Below, in pieces: positions 34,468 to 43,752 of a stretch of 64,000 nucleotides of DNA (position 1 is its first letter; each line of letters starts with the position of its first letter). The stretch spans positions 1 to 64,000 of the forward strand of contig JAWUXZ010000020.1 of the NCBI GenBank assembly GCA_034111085.1, read 5' to 3'. The position numbers and the translations under genes are program-made. This DNA comes from Dinoroseobacter sp034111085. GTDB lineage: Bacteria; Pseudomonadota; Alphaproteobacteria; Rhodobacterales; Rhodobacteraceae. The notes beneath the pieces are model-generated. The model had not been told where the DNA came from. It did not search any database and saw nothing but the letters and a program-made list of their open reading frames with translations.

Positions 34468-35424
34468 ATGAATATGATGAAAGGCACGCCCAACCCATTG
34501 GCGCAGGCGCTCACCGCCAGCACGGGTCGTTTCACAGACAAAACATTCGACTGGAACGCGTTCCCCTCGAACACCGGCTTTACCGAACTTGCCCGCGCAC
34601 AGATGCGCTATATCGGGGCTGGCGGCTCGCCCAAGGTCGGCGACACCAGCACCTTAAAGCCTGAAAATTTCACGCTCAGCCTGATCTATAAAGAGCCCGG
34701 CAAATACGCCGCCTGCCACAGCCACGAGATCGAGGAGAGCTTTCTGATCATCGACGGCACGCTGATTGTCGGCTGGGAAAAGGACGGCGAAGTGGTCGAG
34801 GTAAACCTTGGTCCAAAAGACATGATCCTGAACGCCCGCGAAATCGGCCACGGCTTCCGCGTTGACGGCGTCGAGCCGGTGATGATGTCGATCAGCGTCG
34901 ATGTCGGCAAGCCGCTGCCGCCCGTCTATCACTACCACCCTAAGGAGCATCCCGCCGAGCTGGCCCGCACTTTTGGCGCGGCACCCGGCAAGACAATGAA
35001 ATACGATCCCGCAGGCGATCACCCGATCCAGAAGCTGATGTCGGAATTCGTCGTGCGCTACACCGACCTGCCAACGATCTGGGAGCACGCGGGCTTCACG
35101 CGTAAGGTCTATGTCGGCAACACACCGGGCGCGATCCAGCACGACACTTGCCGCAAGGAAATGTGGGGCCTCCCCTCGCTGGCCGCAATCAAGCCGTACA
35201 CACGCGATGTGGACGAGGCGATTTTGTGCCTTGAGGGCGCGATTGAAGTCATCTGGATCGACGCGGATGGCAATGAGGCCGTGACCGAACTTGGTCCCCG
35301 CGATCTGGTCCGTACTCCCGCAGGCCAAGCCCATTGCATCCGCAATCCGGGTGCTGGGGCGGCGACGCTTTGGACGGTGATTGGCAGCTCTGAAGACGAC
35401 GCCATCACCTACGAGGCCGCATAA
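34468..35424 (+). CDS. Bicupin protein (two cupin domains), gentisate-dioxygenase-like fold
   Basis: A 318-residue protein with two cupin barrels. The first has AACHSHEIEESFLIIDG and a later GHGFR; the second has the pattern D-E-A-I-L-C-L-E-G with AGQAHCIRNPG. Metal-type His/Glu residues are clearer in the first domain. It could be a ring-cleaving dioxygenase or a sugar/acid-binding protein; sequence alone does not decide. AAGGATGACGAG precedes the ATG at 34468. It leads a five-gene operon with a Rieske oxygenase. Confidence 0.75.
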   Translation: MNMMKGTPNPLAQALTASTGRFTDKTFDWNAFPSNTGFTELARAQMRYIGAGGSPKVGDTSTLKPENFTLSLIYKEPGKYAACHSHEIEESFLIIDGTLIVGWEKDGEVVEVNLGPKDMILNAREIGHGFRVDGVEPVMMSISVDVGKPLPPVYHYHPKEHPAELARTFGAAPGKTMKYDPAGDHPIQKLMSEFVVRYTDLPTIWEHAGFTRKVYVGNTPGAIQHDTCRKEMWGLPSLAAIKPYTRDVDEAILCLEGAIEVIWIDADGNEAVTELGPRDLVRTPAGQAHCIRNPGAGAATLWTVIGSSEDDAITYEAA

Positions 35425-35741
35425 TGGCCGCTGCACGAACCGACGCATTCAAGGACCGGTGGGCCGAGGCGCAAGCTACCTCTGGTCGGCCCGAGCTGGC
35501 GTATCAAAGCGTTGGGCGCGTGATTTCGCCCGAGGAAAAGGTGCTCGCCGCAGCCATGATGGAGATTTACGGCGCAGGCGCTGTCAGCTTGAGCGACGTT
35601 GCCGAAAAGCTGTCTGAACGCGCGATTGTGGCCCCCATGTCGGGTCAAACCGCTTGGGACGCCGATCTGCTAGAGGATGAGCTGCGCGCTGCTAATGAAA
35701 CGCTCGACGCCAGCTACCAAGCCCATGGATACGGCGCTTAA
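35424..35741 (+). CDS. Small helical protein of the bicupin operon
   Basis: A 105-residue protein starting in a TAATG overlap with the bicupin stop. Two helical segments (VISPEEKVLAAAMMEIYGAG and VSLSDVAEKLSERAIVAP) resemble a helix-turn-helix as in small recombinase-like HTH proteins found next to oxygenase genes. The C-terminal part (LEDELRAANETLDASYQAHG) is acidic. I would not assign DNA binding with confidence; a subunit role for the oxygenase is equally possible. Confidence 0.6.
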   Translation: MAAARTDAFKDRWAEAQATSGRPELAYQSVGRVISPEEKVLAAAMMEIYGAGAVSLSDVAEKLSERAIVAPMSGQTAWDADLLEDELRAANETLDASYQAHGYGA

Positions 35742-35811
35742 CACATGACCCCTCGCCTCCGGTCCCTTAGGGCTCGGGGGCCTCATCACAGCAAGCAAGG
35801 GAGGTTCGCTC

Positions 35812-36858
35812 ATGGCGACTGAAACACCGCTCCGCGCCCGCGTCGAGACCCGCATCAACGAAGGCCTCAAGGGCCAATGGTATCCCGTCGCCAAATCGGT
35901 CGAGATCAAAGGCACCAAGCCCTACGGGACCATGCTGCTTGGCCAAAAGATCGTGCTATGGCGCGACGGCGCAGGCGATATCAAGTGTATCGAGGATTTC
36001 TGCCCCCATCGCGGCGCCCCCCTCAGCTACGGCGAAATTCACGAGGGCAATATCGGCTGCAGGTATCACGGCGTCGTCGTCGATGGCACTGGCACCGTGC
36101 AGCGTGTGCCTGCAATGCCGGACTGCGCAATGGAAGGCCGCAAGGCGCTCAAGGACTTTCGGGTCGAGGAGCACAGCGACGCGGTGTTCGTCTACATCCC
36201 CTCGACTGAGCGCCCTGAGCCGCCCGAATTGCGCGTGCCGGACGAGTTGAACGATCCGTCGTGGACAGGCTTTCTGTGCACCGCCGTGTGGGACGTGAAC
36301 TACCGTTACGCGCTCGACAATCTCGCCGACCCGATGCACGGCTGCTACCTGCACGCCGAAAGCTTCACACTGGCGTTCGGGTCCAAGCAAGACCTTCTCG
36401 AATTGAACGAGAAAGACGAAGGCTTCCACGTCACCCGCGTCGGTCAGGTCGGATCTAACTTCGACTGGACCGAGTTTGTCGTGACCAATGGCGGCATGTT
36501 CTGCTTTCTCGACATCCCCTATCCGCCTGCGGCTGGACCCGGCGGCAACATGCGTATCCTTGGTTTTGTCAGCCCCATGGGGCCGCGCAAGTGCAAGGTC
36601 TTCTTCTGGCGCATCCGCCAAGTCGAAGGAGCCGCGCGTGACAGCTGGCGGTTTCTCTACCGCGCAGCGCTTGAGCAGCGCCATTGGAGCGTGCTTGAGC
36701 AAGACCGCGTGATGCTTGAGGGCATGGAGGATGACGCGCGTACTCGCGAGATGCTGTATCAACACGACATTGGCGTCGCGCACTTGCGCCGAGCCCTGAA
36801 CAAGGCCGCAAAAACTCAGCTGATGGCGGAAGACGCAGCAAAGGTGGCCGCCGAATGA
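35812..36858 (+). CDS. Rieske non-haem iron oxygenase, large (alpha) subunit
   Basis: A 348-residue oxygenase component. The Rieske 2Fe-2S ligands are Cys64, His66, Cys83 and His86 (CPHRG and CRYHG). The mononuclear iron site is in DNLADPMHGCYLH, with Asp173, His176 and His181. The size and single-subunit style fit the phthalate/vanillate-demethylase-like group, which hydroxylates or demethylates aromatic acids. No ferredoxin reductase lies in this operon, so a shared reductase is needed. GGGAGG precedes the start; the end overlaps the SDR gene by ATGA. Confidence 0.92.
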   Translation: MATETPLRARVETRINEGLKGQWYPVAKSVEIKGTKPYGTMLLGQKIVLWRDGAGDIKCIEDFCPHRGAPLSYGEIHEGNIGCRYHGVVVDGTGTVQRVPAMPDCAMEGRKALKDFRVEEHSDAVFVYIPSTERPEPPELRVPDELNDPSWTGFLCTAVWDVNYRYALDNLADPMHGCYLHAESFTLAFGSKQDLLELNEKDEGFHVTRVGQVGSNFDWTEFVVTNGGMFCFLDIPYPPAAGPGGNMRILGFVSPMGPRKCKVFFWRIRQVEGAARDSWRFLYRAALEQRHWSVLEQDRVMLEGMEDDARTREMLYQHDIGVAHLRRALNKAAKTQLMAEDAAKVAAE

Positions 36859-37583
36859 ACCTGTCTGGACGCCACATCTTGATTACCGGGGCCGCGCGCG
36901 GCCTTGGTGCAGTTCTGGCGAAAGCCGCAGCCGAAGCAGATGCCTGCCTGACGCTGGCCGATATTGCCGAAGAAGAAGGCCGCGCGGTCGCCAAGGACCT
37001 GAACGCGGCGTTTCACCCGGTCGATTTGGGCGATCCCGACAGTATCACCACCCTTGCCGGGTCGATCACTGGGCCATTGCACGGGCTGGTCAACAACGGC
37101 GCGATTGCCACCGGGATTGGCGGTATCGGCTTTGAGGATGTCGAGATCGACACATGGGACCGCGTCATGCGTGTGAACGTGCGTGGTACATGGTTGGCGA
37201 TCCGCGCGATGGCGCCTGCGCTGCGGGCTTCTGGGTCCGGACGGATCGTGAATGTGGCATCGGACACAGCCCTTTGGGGCGCACCGAACCTGATCAGCTA
37301 TACCGCCTCTAAGGGTGCGGTGATCTCGATGACGCGGTCATTGTCGCGGGAACTGGGCAGCGATGGCATTGGCATCACGGCAATTGCGCCGGGCATTTTA
37401 ACGACCGAGAGCACCGAATACGTCCCCGAAGCGCGTCACCATCAATATGAGAGCGGCCGCGCGGTCCAAGGCCCGCAACCACCCGAGGATGTCGCCCCAA
37501 CGGTGATGTTCCTGCTCAGCGAAGGCGCGTTGACGCTAACGGGCCAAGTGCTGCCTGTGAACCGAGGCTTCGTGTTCACATGA
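36855..37583 (+). CDS. Short-chain dehydrogenase/reductase
   Basis: A 242-residue classical SDR. It has ITGAARGLGAVLAKA for NAD(P) binding, LVNNGAIATG, IVNVASDTALWGAPN and the catalytic YTASK, and ends with VLPVNRGFVF. Its position right after the Rieske oxygenase suggests that it rearomatises a cis-dihydrodiol or oxidises an alcohol product. Start and stop both overlap neighbouring genes (ATGA at each end), a sign of a tight operon. Confidence 0.92.
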   Translation: MNLSGRHILITGAARGLGAVLAKAAAEADACLTLADIAEEEGRAVAKDLNAAFHPVDLGDPDSITTLAGSITGPLHGLVNNGAIATGIGGIGFEDVEIDTWDRVMRVNVRGTWLAIRAMAPALRASGSGRIVNVASDTALWGAPNLISYTASKGAVISMTRSLSRELGSDGIGITAIAPGILTTESTEYVPEARHHQYESGRAVQGPQPPEDVAPTVMFLLSEGALTLTGQVLPVNRGFVFT

Positions 37584-38101
37584 CACCCGGTGAACTGCGC
37601 GCGGCACTTGCGATCCCGTGGGCGCATGGAGAGCATTTTGCCGCCACAGGCGAGACCGTTTCCGACCCGGCCAACCTCGACGGTCTGACCTTGCGCAGCT
37701 TCGATCTGTCAGGCGCTGAGTTTAAGGCGGGGCTATCGGCCCGCAAATCCACATTTCGTGGGATGTCTTGGCTGAAGGGTGCGCGGGTTTCCGGCGTTCT
37801 CAATCTGTCGGGGGCAGTGCTGCGCAACGACTTGCGCCTTGATGGCCTTATCTGCGACCGCCTGATCTTGACCGGCGCACGGGCCCAAGGCGTGATTGAT
37901 CTAGACGGCGCGCAGATCGGTGCCCTGCACTTGGACGATTGCGTTTGTTTGGCCAATGTCTCGCTCGGCGGGGTGCAGATTTCCGGGACGCTCGATCTAA
38001 GCGGCAGCGATTTAATGGGCGGAATTTGGGCGAGGAGCTCGCAGATTGGCGCGGTATCAAGCGAGGGTCTGCTGATCGAAGGTCGAGCGGTCGACTTCTA
38101 G
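37580..38101 (+). CDS. Pentapeptide-repeat-like protein
   Basis: A 173-residue protein. From about residue 35 it shows five-residue periodicity of the A(D/N)LxG type (for example FDLSGAEFKAG, LNLSGAVLRNDLRLDG, IDLDGAQIGALHLDD, LDLSGSDLMGG), typical of right-handed quadrilateral beta-helices. The N-terminal 35 residues are not repetitive. It starts in ATGA with the SDR gene and its stop overlaps the convergent monooxygenase by 4 bases. Its role in a catabolic operon is unknown. Confidence 0.8.
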   Translation: MTPGELRAALAIPWAHGEHFAATGETVSDPANLDGLTLRSFDLSGAEFKAGLSARKSTFRGMSWLKGARVSGVLNLSGAVLRNDLRLDGLICDRLILTGARAQGVIDLDGAQIGALHLDDCVCLANVSLGGVQISGTLDLSGSDLMGGIWARSSQIGAVSSEGLLIEGRAVDF

Positions 38102-39288
38102 CTGCCCTTGATCTGGGCTTCGGCCTCGGCGTTCAAACGCGCAAGCTCGCCGTAGAACCCATCGACCTTACCTTGCGCACCTGCTGCCAACCCCGCATTG
38201 CGCGCCGCCAGATCGGTGACGTCCTCGCGCGCGCCAGCTTCGCCCACCGCGCGTGAAACGTCTTGGACGAATTTGCAAACGGGTGCGCGAACCTCGCCGA
38301 ACCGGATGAGCGCTTCAGGCACGCTATCAGCTGCCGCCAACACTTGCGCTAAAACCACCGCATCTTGCATCGCCATTGCGCCGCCTTGGCCCATAAACGG
38401 GGTCGAGGCGTGACTGGCATCGCCGATCAGCAGCACGCGGCCCCGGTGCCACGGCAACGGCATGACAACTTCTTCGACGGCGGTGAACAGCACCTCGCTG
38501 GTGTCATCGATCGCATCGAGGAACGGTGAGGCAGCACCGACAAATTCGGCGAACCGTGCCCGCATCTCGCCCGGCCAATCAGCGCGTGGGATATGACCCA
38601 GCTTAGGCTCAGCCACGGTCCCGAAAGTATAAAGCTTATCATCGCTGATCGGCATGATCCCGTAGCGTTTGGCAGGGCCCATCATCATGATCTTGTCGGT
38701 CAACTCTGACGGGCGCGTATGCACGGAGCGCCAGACAGTGAAGCCCGTATAGCGCGGCTCGATCCCCACACCGATCAGCTTGCGGGTGTCTGAGCGGATA
38801 CCATCCGCCCCCAGCATCAAATCAAAGCTCTCGGTTGTGCCGTCCGCGAAGGTCACGCCAACTTCAGACCCTTGCTCGTGTAGCGCGCGCACCGTTTGTC
38901 CCAGATCGACCGAGACGCCCAGCGCGCTCAGCCGCGTTGCCAGAACGCGGTGCAATTCCGCCCGCTTGATGCCGAGGATCGCAGGCACACGGCCTTCGCG
39001 CGCGGTCGGATAGGTGGTTGCGGTGATCTCCGCGCCGGTGTGGTCGAAATAGGCGTTACGGCCTTCAGGCACGGCAAACCCGGTCTCCAGGATCGCGTCC
39101 AGCACGCCCAGATCGTCAAGGCAACTCAGCCCGTTGGCATAGACAAAGATGCCACTGCTTTGGAAACGCCATTCTGTCTGCGCCTCAATGATCCGCACAC
39201 AGTGGCCTGCCGAGGCCAGTGCAATTCCCGCCGAGCATCCGGCAATACCGCCGCCGACGATTAAGATGCGTTGAGGGGAGAGGGCCAT
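38098..39288 (-). CDS. FAD-dependent monooxygenase 1 (aromatic hydroxylase type)
   Basis: A 396-residue group A flavoprotein hydroxylase. It has RILIVGGGIAGCSAGIALASAGH (FAD-binding GxGxxG), LMLGADGIRSDTRK (DG motif) and RVLLIGDASHASTPFMGQGGAMAMQDA (GD motif). Relatives hydroxylate salicylate, 3-hydroxybenzoate and similar phenolic acids with NAD(P)H and oxygen. It is the last gene of the minus-strand TRAP/sulfatase operon, 4 bases after the sulfatase gene. Confidence 0.9.
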   Translation of the reverse strand: MALSPQRILIVGGGIAGCSAGIALASAGHCVRIIEAQTEWRFQSSGIFVYANGLSCLDDLGVLDAILETGFAVPEGRNAYFDHTGAEITATTYPTAREGRVPAILGIKRAELHRVLATRLSALGVSVDLGQTVRALHEQGSEVGVTFADGTTESFDLMLGADGIRSDTRKLIGVGIEPRYTGFTVWRSVHTRPSELTDKIMMMGPAKRYGIMPISDDKLYTFGTVAEPKLGHIPRADWPGEMRARFAEFVGAASPFLDAIDDTSEVLFTAVEEVVMPLPWHRGRVLLIGDASHASTPFMGQGGAMAMQDAVVLAQVLAAADSVPEALIRFGEVRAPVCKFVQDVSRAVGEAGAREDVTDLAARNAGLAAGAQGKVDGFYGELARLNAEAEAQIKGS

Positions 39289-39292
39289 GGCG

Positions 39293-40864
39293 TTACGCTC
39301 GGTTGGTGGCGATGAGGGATTTGTCGCGCAGCGCGATCTGGCGCTGGATCATCGCGTGCAACATCGCGGTTTTACGGGACTGGGCACTGGGCGCAGACCA
39401 CAGGTTAGTCAGCTCAGCCGGATCGCTGTTCAGGTCATACAGCTCGCCCAGATCAGAGCCCTCGAACACGCTTAGCCGCCAGCTTTCATAGACGAGCGAC
39501 CGGATAGACGTATCCGCATCAGGATCAATATAGACGCCAATGCCCGGATCCTCGATCAGTACCGGCAGATCAGGCGCGTCTTTGGCAAAGACATCGCGGC
39601 CTTGCATGCCAACTGGCACTTTGATTCCGGCGCGTTGCAGCAGGGTCGGGGCGAAATCGATGGCGCTAGCGTGCAGGGCCGAGACACTTGATACAGCCTG
39701 CGGATCGGCCCAAACGAACGGCACCCGGATCACCCCATGGCTGTGGACACCGTGCTTCAGAACCGTGCCGTGATCGCCCATATAGTCGCCGTGATCGGAC
39801 ATGAAACAGATGACCGTCTCACCCGTCAGACCTTGCGCGTCGAGCTGTGCCAGCAACTTGCCAATCACATCATCGACCATCGTGATCGCCCCGTAATTCA
39901 GCGCGATCATGCGGCGCAAAGTGGCCTCGTCCACATGAAACGGCCAATAGGCGTCGGGATTTTTGTCGCCCAGCGCATAGGCATCCAAGACGTGCTCGGG
40001 CAAATCTTCGCGGTCGCCGGTGCGGTGTGCAAAGCTTGCGGGCAGATCGATCTCAGCCGGATCATAGAGGTCGTGGTATCGACCCGGTGGCGTAAACGGA
40101 TGGTGCGGATCAGGGAAGGACACGACGAGCAGGAAGGGTCGGTCGTCCTGCTCGGTCAGAAACTCGGACGCCATCTCGCCAACATAGCTCGTCGGGTAAA
40201 GCGCCTCGGGCACCGCCGTGCGCCAGATTTGCGGGGCGTCCGGGGCCTCGTTCGAGATCGCTTGTGCGCGCCCACGCGGGTCCGGCGCACCGTCCAGTTT
40301 GCCCGCGAGCCACGCCGAGTAATGCCCCTCCATCTGATCGCCGTGCCCAATACACAGCCGCACATGATCGAAGCCATAATAGGGGCTTGGGAACGCGCGG
40401 TCTGGATCGCTCGTCCACGCGCCGCGCACCTCTTGGCCGAAGCCTTCGCCACGGCGCTGGGTGCGGCGGGCAAGATCGAAGGGGGCTGCGACAGCCTCCC
40501 CTTCCCCGGCTTGCGCACGCGGTTTGGCCGGAATGTTCGATACGTTTTGAAAATGCGCTTTGCCGACCAGACCCGTCCGGTAGCCTGCATCGCGCAGCAC
40601 ATCGGCATAGGTCGTCGCATCAAGACCCAAAGGAATTCCGTTCTGCCGACACCCATTCACCGAAGTCATCTGCCCGGTCGCCAAGGCGGCACGGTTCGGC
40701 TGGCAAATCGGGTTGGCCACATAGAAGCGATCAAACCGAGTGCCGCGCGCCGCAAGACTGTCGATATGAGGCGTCTGGACAATCTGATTGCCGTAGCAGC
40801 CCAGATGATCGGCGCGCTGTTGGTCGGTCATTAAGACGATGAAATTGGGGCGTACTTCGGTCAT
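39293..40864 (-). CDS. Cytoplasmic sulfatase (alkaline phosphatase superfamily)
   Basis: A 523-residue type I sulfatase. The CxPxR motif (PICQPNRAALATG) gives Cys54 as the site of formylglycine formation. TDQQRADHLG and FMSDHGDYMGDHG supply the metal ligands. There is no signal peptide, so it acts inside the cell on an imported sulfate ester; choline sulfatases and many aryl sulfatases are built alike. The ATG at 40864 has AGGA five bases upstream. It lies 7 bases after dctM, suggesting that the TRAP system brings in its substrate. An activating enzyme is not in the window. Confidence 0.9.
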   Translation of the reverse strand: MTEVRPNFIVLMTDQQRADHLGCYGNQIVQTPHIDSLAARGTRFDRFYVANPICQPNRAALATGQMTSVNGCRQNGIPLGLDATTYADVLRDAGYRTGLVGKAHFQNVSNIPAKPRAQAGEGEAVAAPFDLARRTQRRGEGFGQEVRGAWTSDPDRAFPSPYYGFDHVRLCIGHGDQMEGHYSAWLAGKLDGAPDPRGRAQAISNEAPDAPQIWRTAVPEALYPTSYVGEMASEFLTEQDDRPFLLVVSFPDPHHPFTPPGRYHDLYDPAEIDLPASFAHRTGDREDLPEHVLDAYALGDKNPDAYWPFHVDEATLRRMIALNYGAITMVDDVIGKLLAQLDAQGLTGETVICFMSDHGDYMGDHGTVLKHGVHSHGVIRVPFVWADPQAVSSVSALHASAIDFAPTLLQRAGIKVPVGMQGRDVFAKDAPDLPVLIEDPGIGVYIDPDADTSIRSLVYESWRLSVFEGSDLGELYDLNSDPAELTNLWSAPSAQSRKTAMLHAMIQRQIALRDKSLIATNRA

Positions 40865-40871
40865 CACCATC

Positions 40872-42188
40872 CTACCGGAACATATATTCGACTGGTCCGG
40901 TCACCAGCACGGGGAAGTAGAACAGGATGGCAATCGCCAGCAGGTCGCAGATTATAAACGGCATCGCAGCCCGGTAGATCTGGTTCATCGTGGTGCCTTT
41001 GGGTGCCACGGCTTTCATCACAAAAAGCGCTGCCCCAAGCGGCGGCGAGGTCGCACCTGTCTCAATCGAGACCAGATACATCGCGGCAAACCAGATCGGA
41101 TCGAAGCCGAACTGGATTACGATAGGGATGAAAATCGGCAGGGTGATCAGCATGATCGGCAGCGGTCCCATGAACATGCCAAGAAAAATCACCGAGATCA
41201 GCATCATGATGATGATGGTCTCTTTGGACACATCCAACGAAACGATGGCATCGACCATCCCGAAGGTGGCTCCGGTGAAGGCCAGAAGCTGGGTGAAGGC
41301 CACCGCCCCAGATACGATCAGCAAGACCATGACCGAGATGTTGGTGCTGCTGAACATAGTTTTGGAAAAGACGCTCCAGCTCAGCCGGCCCTTCAAAGCC
41401 GCCAGCGCAAGCGTGGCGAACGCGCCTGTTGCTGCGGCCTCGCTCGGCGTGGCGATGCCCAAGAAAATCACGCCCACGACCGAGAAGACGACCAACGTCA
41501 GCGGCAGGATATTGATCACCGTAGCACTCAGCTTTTCCGACAACGGCACATGCGGGACGTCAAACGAGGGCGCGATATCAGGCTCGATCGTGCAGCGGAT
41601 ATAGATATAGAGCGCATAAAGCACCGCCATCAGCAGGCCCGGCACGATGATGCCGATTAAAATGCGCCCGATGGACAGATCACCAATCACCCCCAGAACA
41701 ACGGCAAGCGAGCTGGGTGGGATCATGATCGCAAGACCAGCCGACCCGAGGATTGGCCCCAACGACATCGGTTTTTTATAGCCGCGCTTTTCCATTTCCG
41801 GAACCAACGACGAGCCCAGCAGCGCAATCGAGCCCATCGAATTGCCCGTCAGGGTCGAGAACAGCACACCGCCGCCCACAGCCATGAACGCCAGCCGCCC
41901 GCGCAAGCGCCCAAACCATTTGTCGAGCGTATCCATCAGGTCAATGGCAATGCGCGATTGGAACATCGCCTCGCCCATAATCATGAACAGCGCGATGGGC
42001 ACTAAGGTGAAGCTGGACAGCGAGTCGACGGTATTCAGCACCAATTGCTGAACCCCGTTGATGCCGCCGAGCAGAATGTACGAGCCGACCAGATTAACCG
42101 CGAGGAACGAGAACGCCACCGGCAGGCCCATCGTCATCAAGATCAACAGCGGCGTCAGGACGATTGCGATTACGAAATACCACTCCAC
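40872..42188 (-). CDS. dctM: TRAP transporter large permease
   Basis: A 438-residue protein with about 12-14 hydrophobic helices, of the DctM family. It starts VEWYFVIAIVLTPLLILMTMGLPVAFSF and contains GSMGSIALL- and GAGLAIMIPPSS-like conserved loops. It carries the substrate through the membrane with sodium or proton energy. The GTG at 42188 is chosen because it follows the dctQ stop with AGGATATT upstream; the longer frame overlaps dctQ throughout. Confidence 0.92.
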   Translation of the reverse strand: MEWYFVIAIVLTPLLILMTMGLPVAFSFLAVNLVGSYILLGGINGVQQLVLNTVDSLSSFTLVPIALFMIMGEAMFQSRIAIDLMDTLDKWFGRLRGRLAFMAVGGGVLFSTLTGNSMGSIALLGSSLVPEMEKRGYKKPMSLGPILGSAGLAIMIPPSSLAVVLGVIGDLSIGRILIGIIVPGLLMAVLYALYIYIRCTIEPDIAPSFDVPHVPLSEKLSATVINILPLTLVVFSVVGVIFLGIATPSEAAATGAFATLALAALKGRLSWSVFSKTMFSSTNISVMVLLIVSGAVAFTQLLAFTGATFGMVDAIVSLDVSKETIIIMMLISVIFLGMFMGPLPIMLITLPIFIPIVIQFGFDPIWFAAMYLVSIETGATSPPLGAALFVMKAVAPKGTTMNQIYRAAMPFIICDLLAIAILFYFPVLVTGPVEYMFR

Positions 42189-42190
42189 CG

Positions 42191-42691
42191 CTAAATATCC
42201 TCGCCCGCAAAGGACCGCAGGCCTTTGTCGAGAAATTGAAAGCTCATTAGGAACATTCCCAGCGGCAGGGCGGCAGTAATCCAAAAGCTATAGGGGGTCA
42301 TCACTGTGGATTGGCGCACGCCCACTTGGTACTGATCGATAACGACCATAATGCCGACGACTGTCAGGGTCGCGCAGATCGCAAGGCCCAAAGTCGCGTT
42401 CGTAACTGCCGCAACACGCCGCCATCCGGGGCCCAGATTGTCATACACGATGTCCAAAACAACGTGCATGTTCTTTTCCAGAAGGTAGGGCGCGCCGAGG
42501 AATGTGATGAACAACAGCGAGTATTCGCTAACCTCAATCACCCAGAGGCGCGACTGGCCGAAGATCGCACGACTGAGCACTTCCCAAAGGATGATCGTGG
42601 CGACGAAAAATAAGATTGCTGCGCCAAAACCCGCGCAGAAGAGGTTCAATCGACTGAAGACCCGAACAACGGTCTGATAAAAGTGCGGCAT
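42191..42691 (-). CDS. dctQ: TRAP transporter small permease
   Basis: A 166-residue, four-helix DctQ-type protein. The family pattern includes the WEVLSRAIFGQSRLWVIEVSEY segment after helix 1. It pairs with DctM. It lies between dctP and dctM in the usual order, with a stem-loop in the gap from dctP that probably reduces expression of the permeases relative to the binding protein. Confidence 0.9.
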   Translation of the reverse strand: MPHFYQTVVRVFSRLNLFCAGFGAAILFFVATIILWEVLSRAIFGQSRLWVIEVSEYSLLFITFLGAPYLLEKNMHVVLDIVYDNLGPGWRRVAAVTNATLGLAICATLTVVGIMVVIDQYQVGVRQSTVMTPYSFWITAALPLGMFLMSFQFLDKGLRSFAGEDI

Positions 42692-42719
42692 AAGTCTGAT
42701 TGATCCCGGGGGGGTGTCC

Positions 42720-42740
42720 TGCCGGGGAACGCCCCCGGCA
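42720..42740 (-). terminator. Stem-loop between dctP and dctQ
   Basis: TGCCGGGG (42720-42727) pairs with CCCCGGCA (42733-42740), an 8-bp GC-rich hairpin, with no T-run. It is typical of RNA-stabilising or attenuating elements between a TRAP binding-protein gene and its permease genes. Confidence 0.6.
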
Positions 42741-42766
42741 GATTAGTGTGTGTCTGCTTTTGCAGC

Positions 42767-43726
42767 TTAGTCCAGCATACTGCGCAACTCGGCGGCGATT
42801 TCGTCACCTGCACTGGCAGCAAGCGCGCCCCATGCAGCGTCCATGGCGATTTGCTCCAGCTCAGCTGCCTCTTCGGCGGACAGCTCAAGCCGGTTGAAGC
42901 CAGCCGCATCCATATCGGCCACGCCCTTTGCCAGATCATCGGCCCAGATGGTGTCCAACTCAGGCGCAAGCTCGTCGCGCAGGAAGGTAATCAACTCGGC
43001 TTGGACATCCGCAGGCACCTCAGCCCATGTGTCTTTGTTCACCAAAACCGGGAAACCCGCGCGGTAGACGCCCGGATAGATCACAGTGTCCACAACGCCT
43101 TCATACTGCATGTGGTTGCCAACTGGCCCCTGCATGAAACCGTCGATTGTTCCGCGCTCCATGGCGGTGAAAATCTCGCCCATCGGCAAAACAATCGCTT
43201 CGGCGCCAAGGGCTTGGACCAGCGGCAAAAGCGCTGGGAACACCCGGATGCGCTTGCCTTCAAGATCGGCAAGGCTGGTAACAGGATCAGCCATATAGAT
43301 CAGGAAGTCCAAGTCGGTCGCAGGGATTTCGCCAAGATAGACAAGGTCTTTTTCTGCATGCAGCTCGGTCATGCGCTCGTGGTAGTTGGTCTCGGCGATC
43401 TCAGCGTAGCTTTTGAACGACAGGTTCATTGTGCCCGATGTTGGCACCAGACCCGAGTAATAGCTTGGGCTGGTATAGGTCATGTCCATCGCGCCGTTGC
43501 GTACAGCTTCGGCCTGACCGAATGGCGGCAGAACTTCTGGACCACCGCGCCAGTTGATCTTGATCCGGCCCTCAAAACGCTCGTTGACGGCATCGACGAA
43601 CATCCCAAACGGTGCCGCAATCGAGACCGGCTTCGGAACCAGCGTCACGGCATTCATCGAGACTTCAGCAGTGGCAGGTGCGGCCAGAACGGCGGCGACG
43701 AGCGCGGACTTCAGAAGGTGTTTCAT
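42767..43726 (-). CDS. dctP: TRAP transporter solute-binding protein
   Basis: A 319-residue periplasmic DctP-family protein with a signal peptide (MKHLLKSALVAAVLAAPATA). It has MTYTSPSYYSGLVP, the region around LADLEGKRIRVFPA and the central EIFTAMERGTIDGFMQGP pattern typical of the family. It delivers a small carboxylate or related ligand to DctQM. GGGAGA precedes the ATG. The neighbouring sulfatase and monooxygenases suggest an aromatic or sulfated ligand rather than a C4-dicarboxylate. Confidence 0.92.
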   Translation of the reverse strand: MKHLLKSALVAAVLAAPATAEVSMNAVTLVPKPVSIAAPFGMFVDAVNERFEGRIKINWRGGPEVLPPFGQAEAVRNGAMDMTYTSPSYYSGLVPTSGTMNLSFKSYAEIAETNYHERMTELHAEKDLVYLGEIPATDLDFLIYMADPVTSLADLEGKRIRVFPALLPLVQALGAEAIVLPMGEIFTAMERGTIDGFMQGPVGNHMQYEGVVDTVIYPGVYRAGFPVLVNKDTWAEVPADVQAELITFLRDELAPELDTIWADDLAKGVADMDAAGFNRLELSAEEAAELEQIAMDAAWGALAASAGDEIAAELRSMLD

Positions 43727-43752
43727 AGTATCTCCCGTTGGTTATTATTATG

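Noticed and set aside
39737..40834. Plus-strand open frame of 365 codons
   Set aside because: It is the antisense shadow of the sulfatase gene, which carries the CxPxR motif and metal sites.
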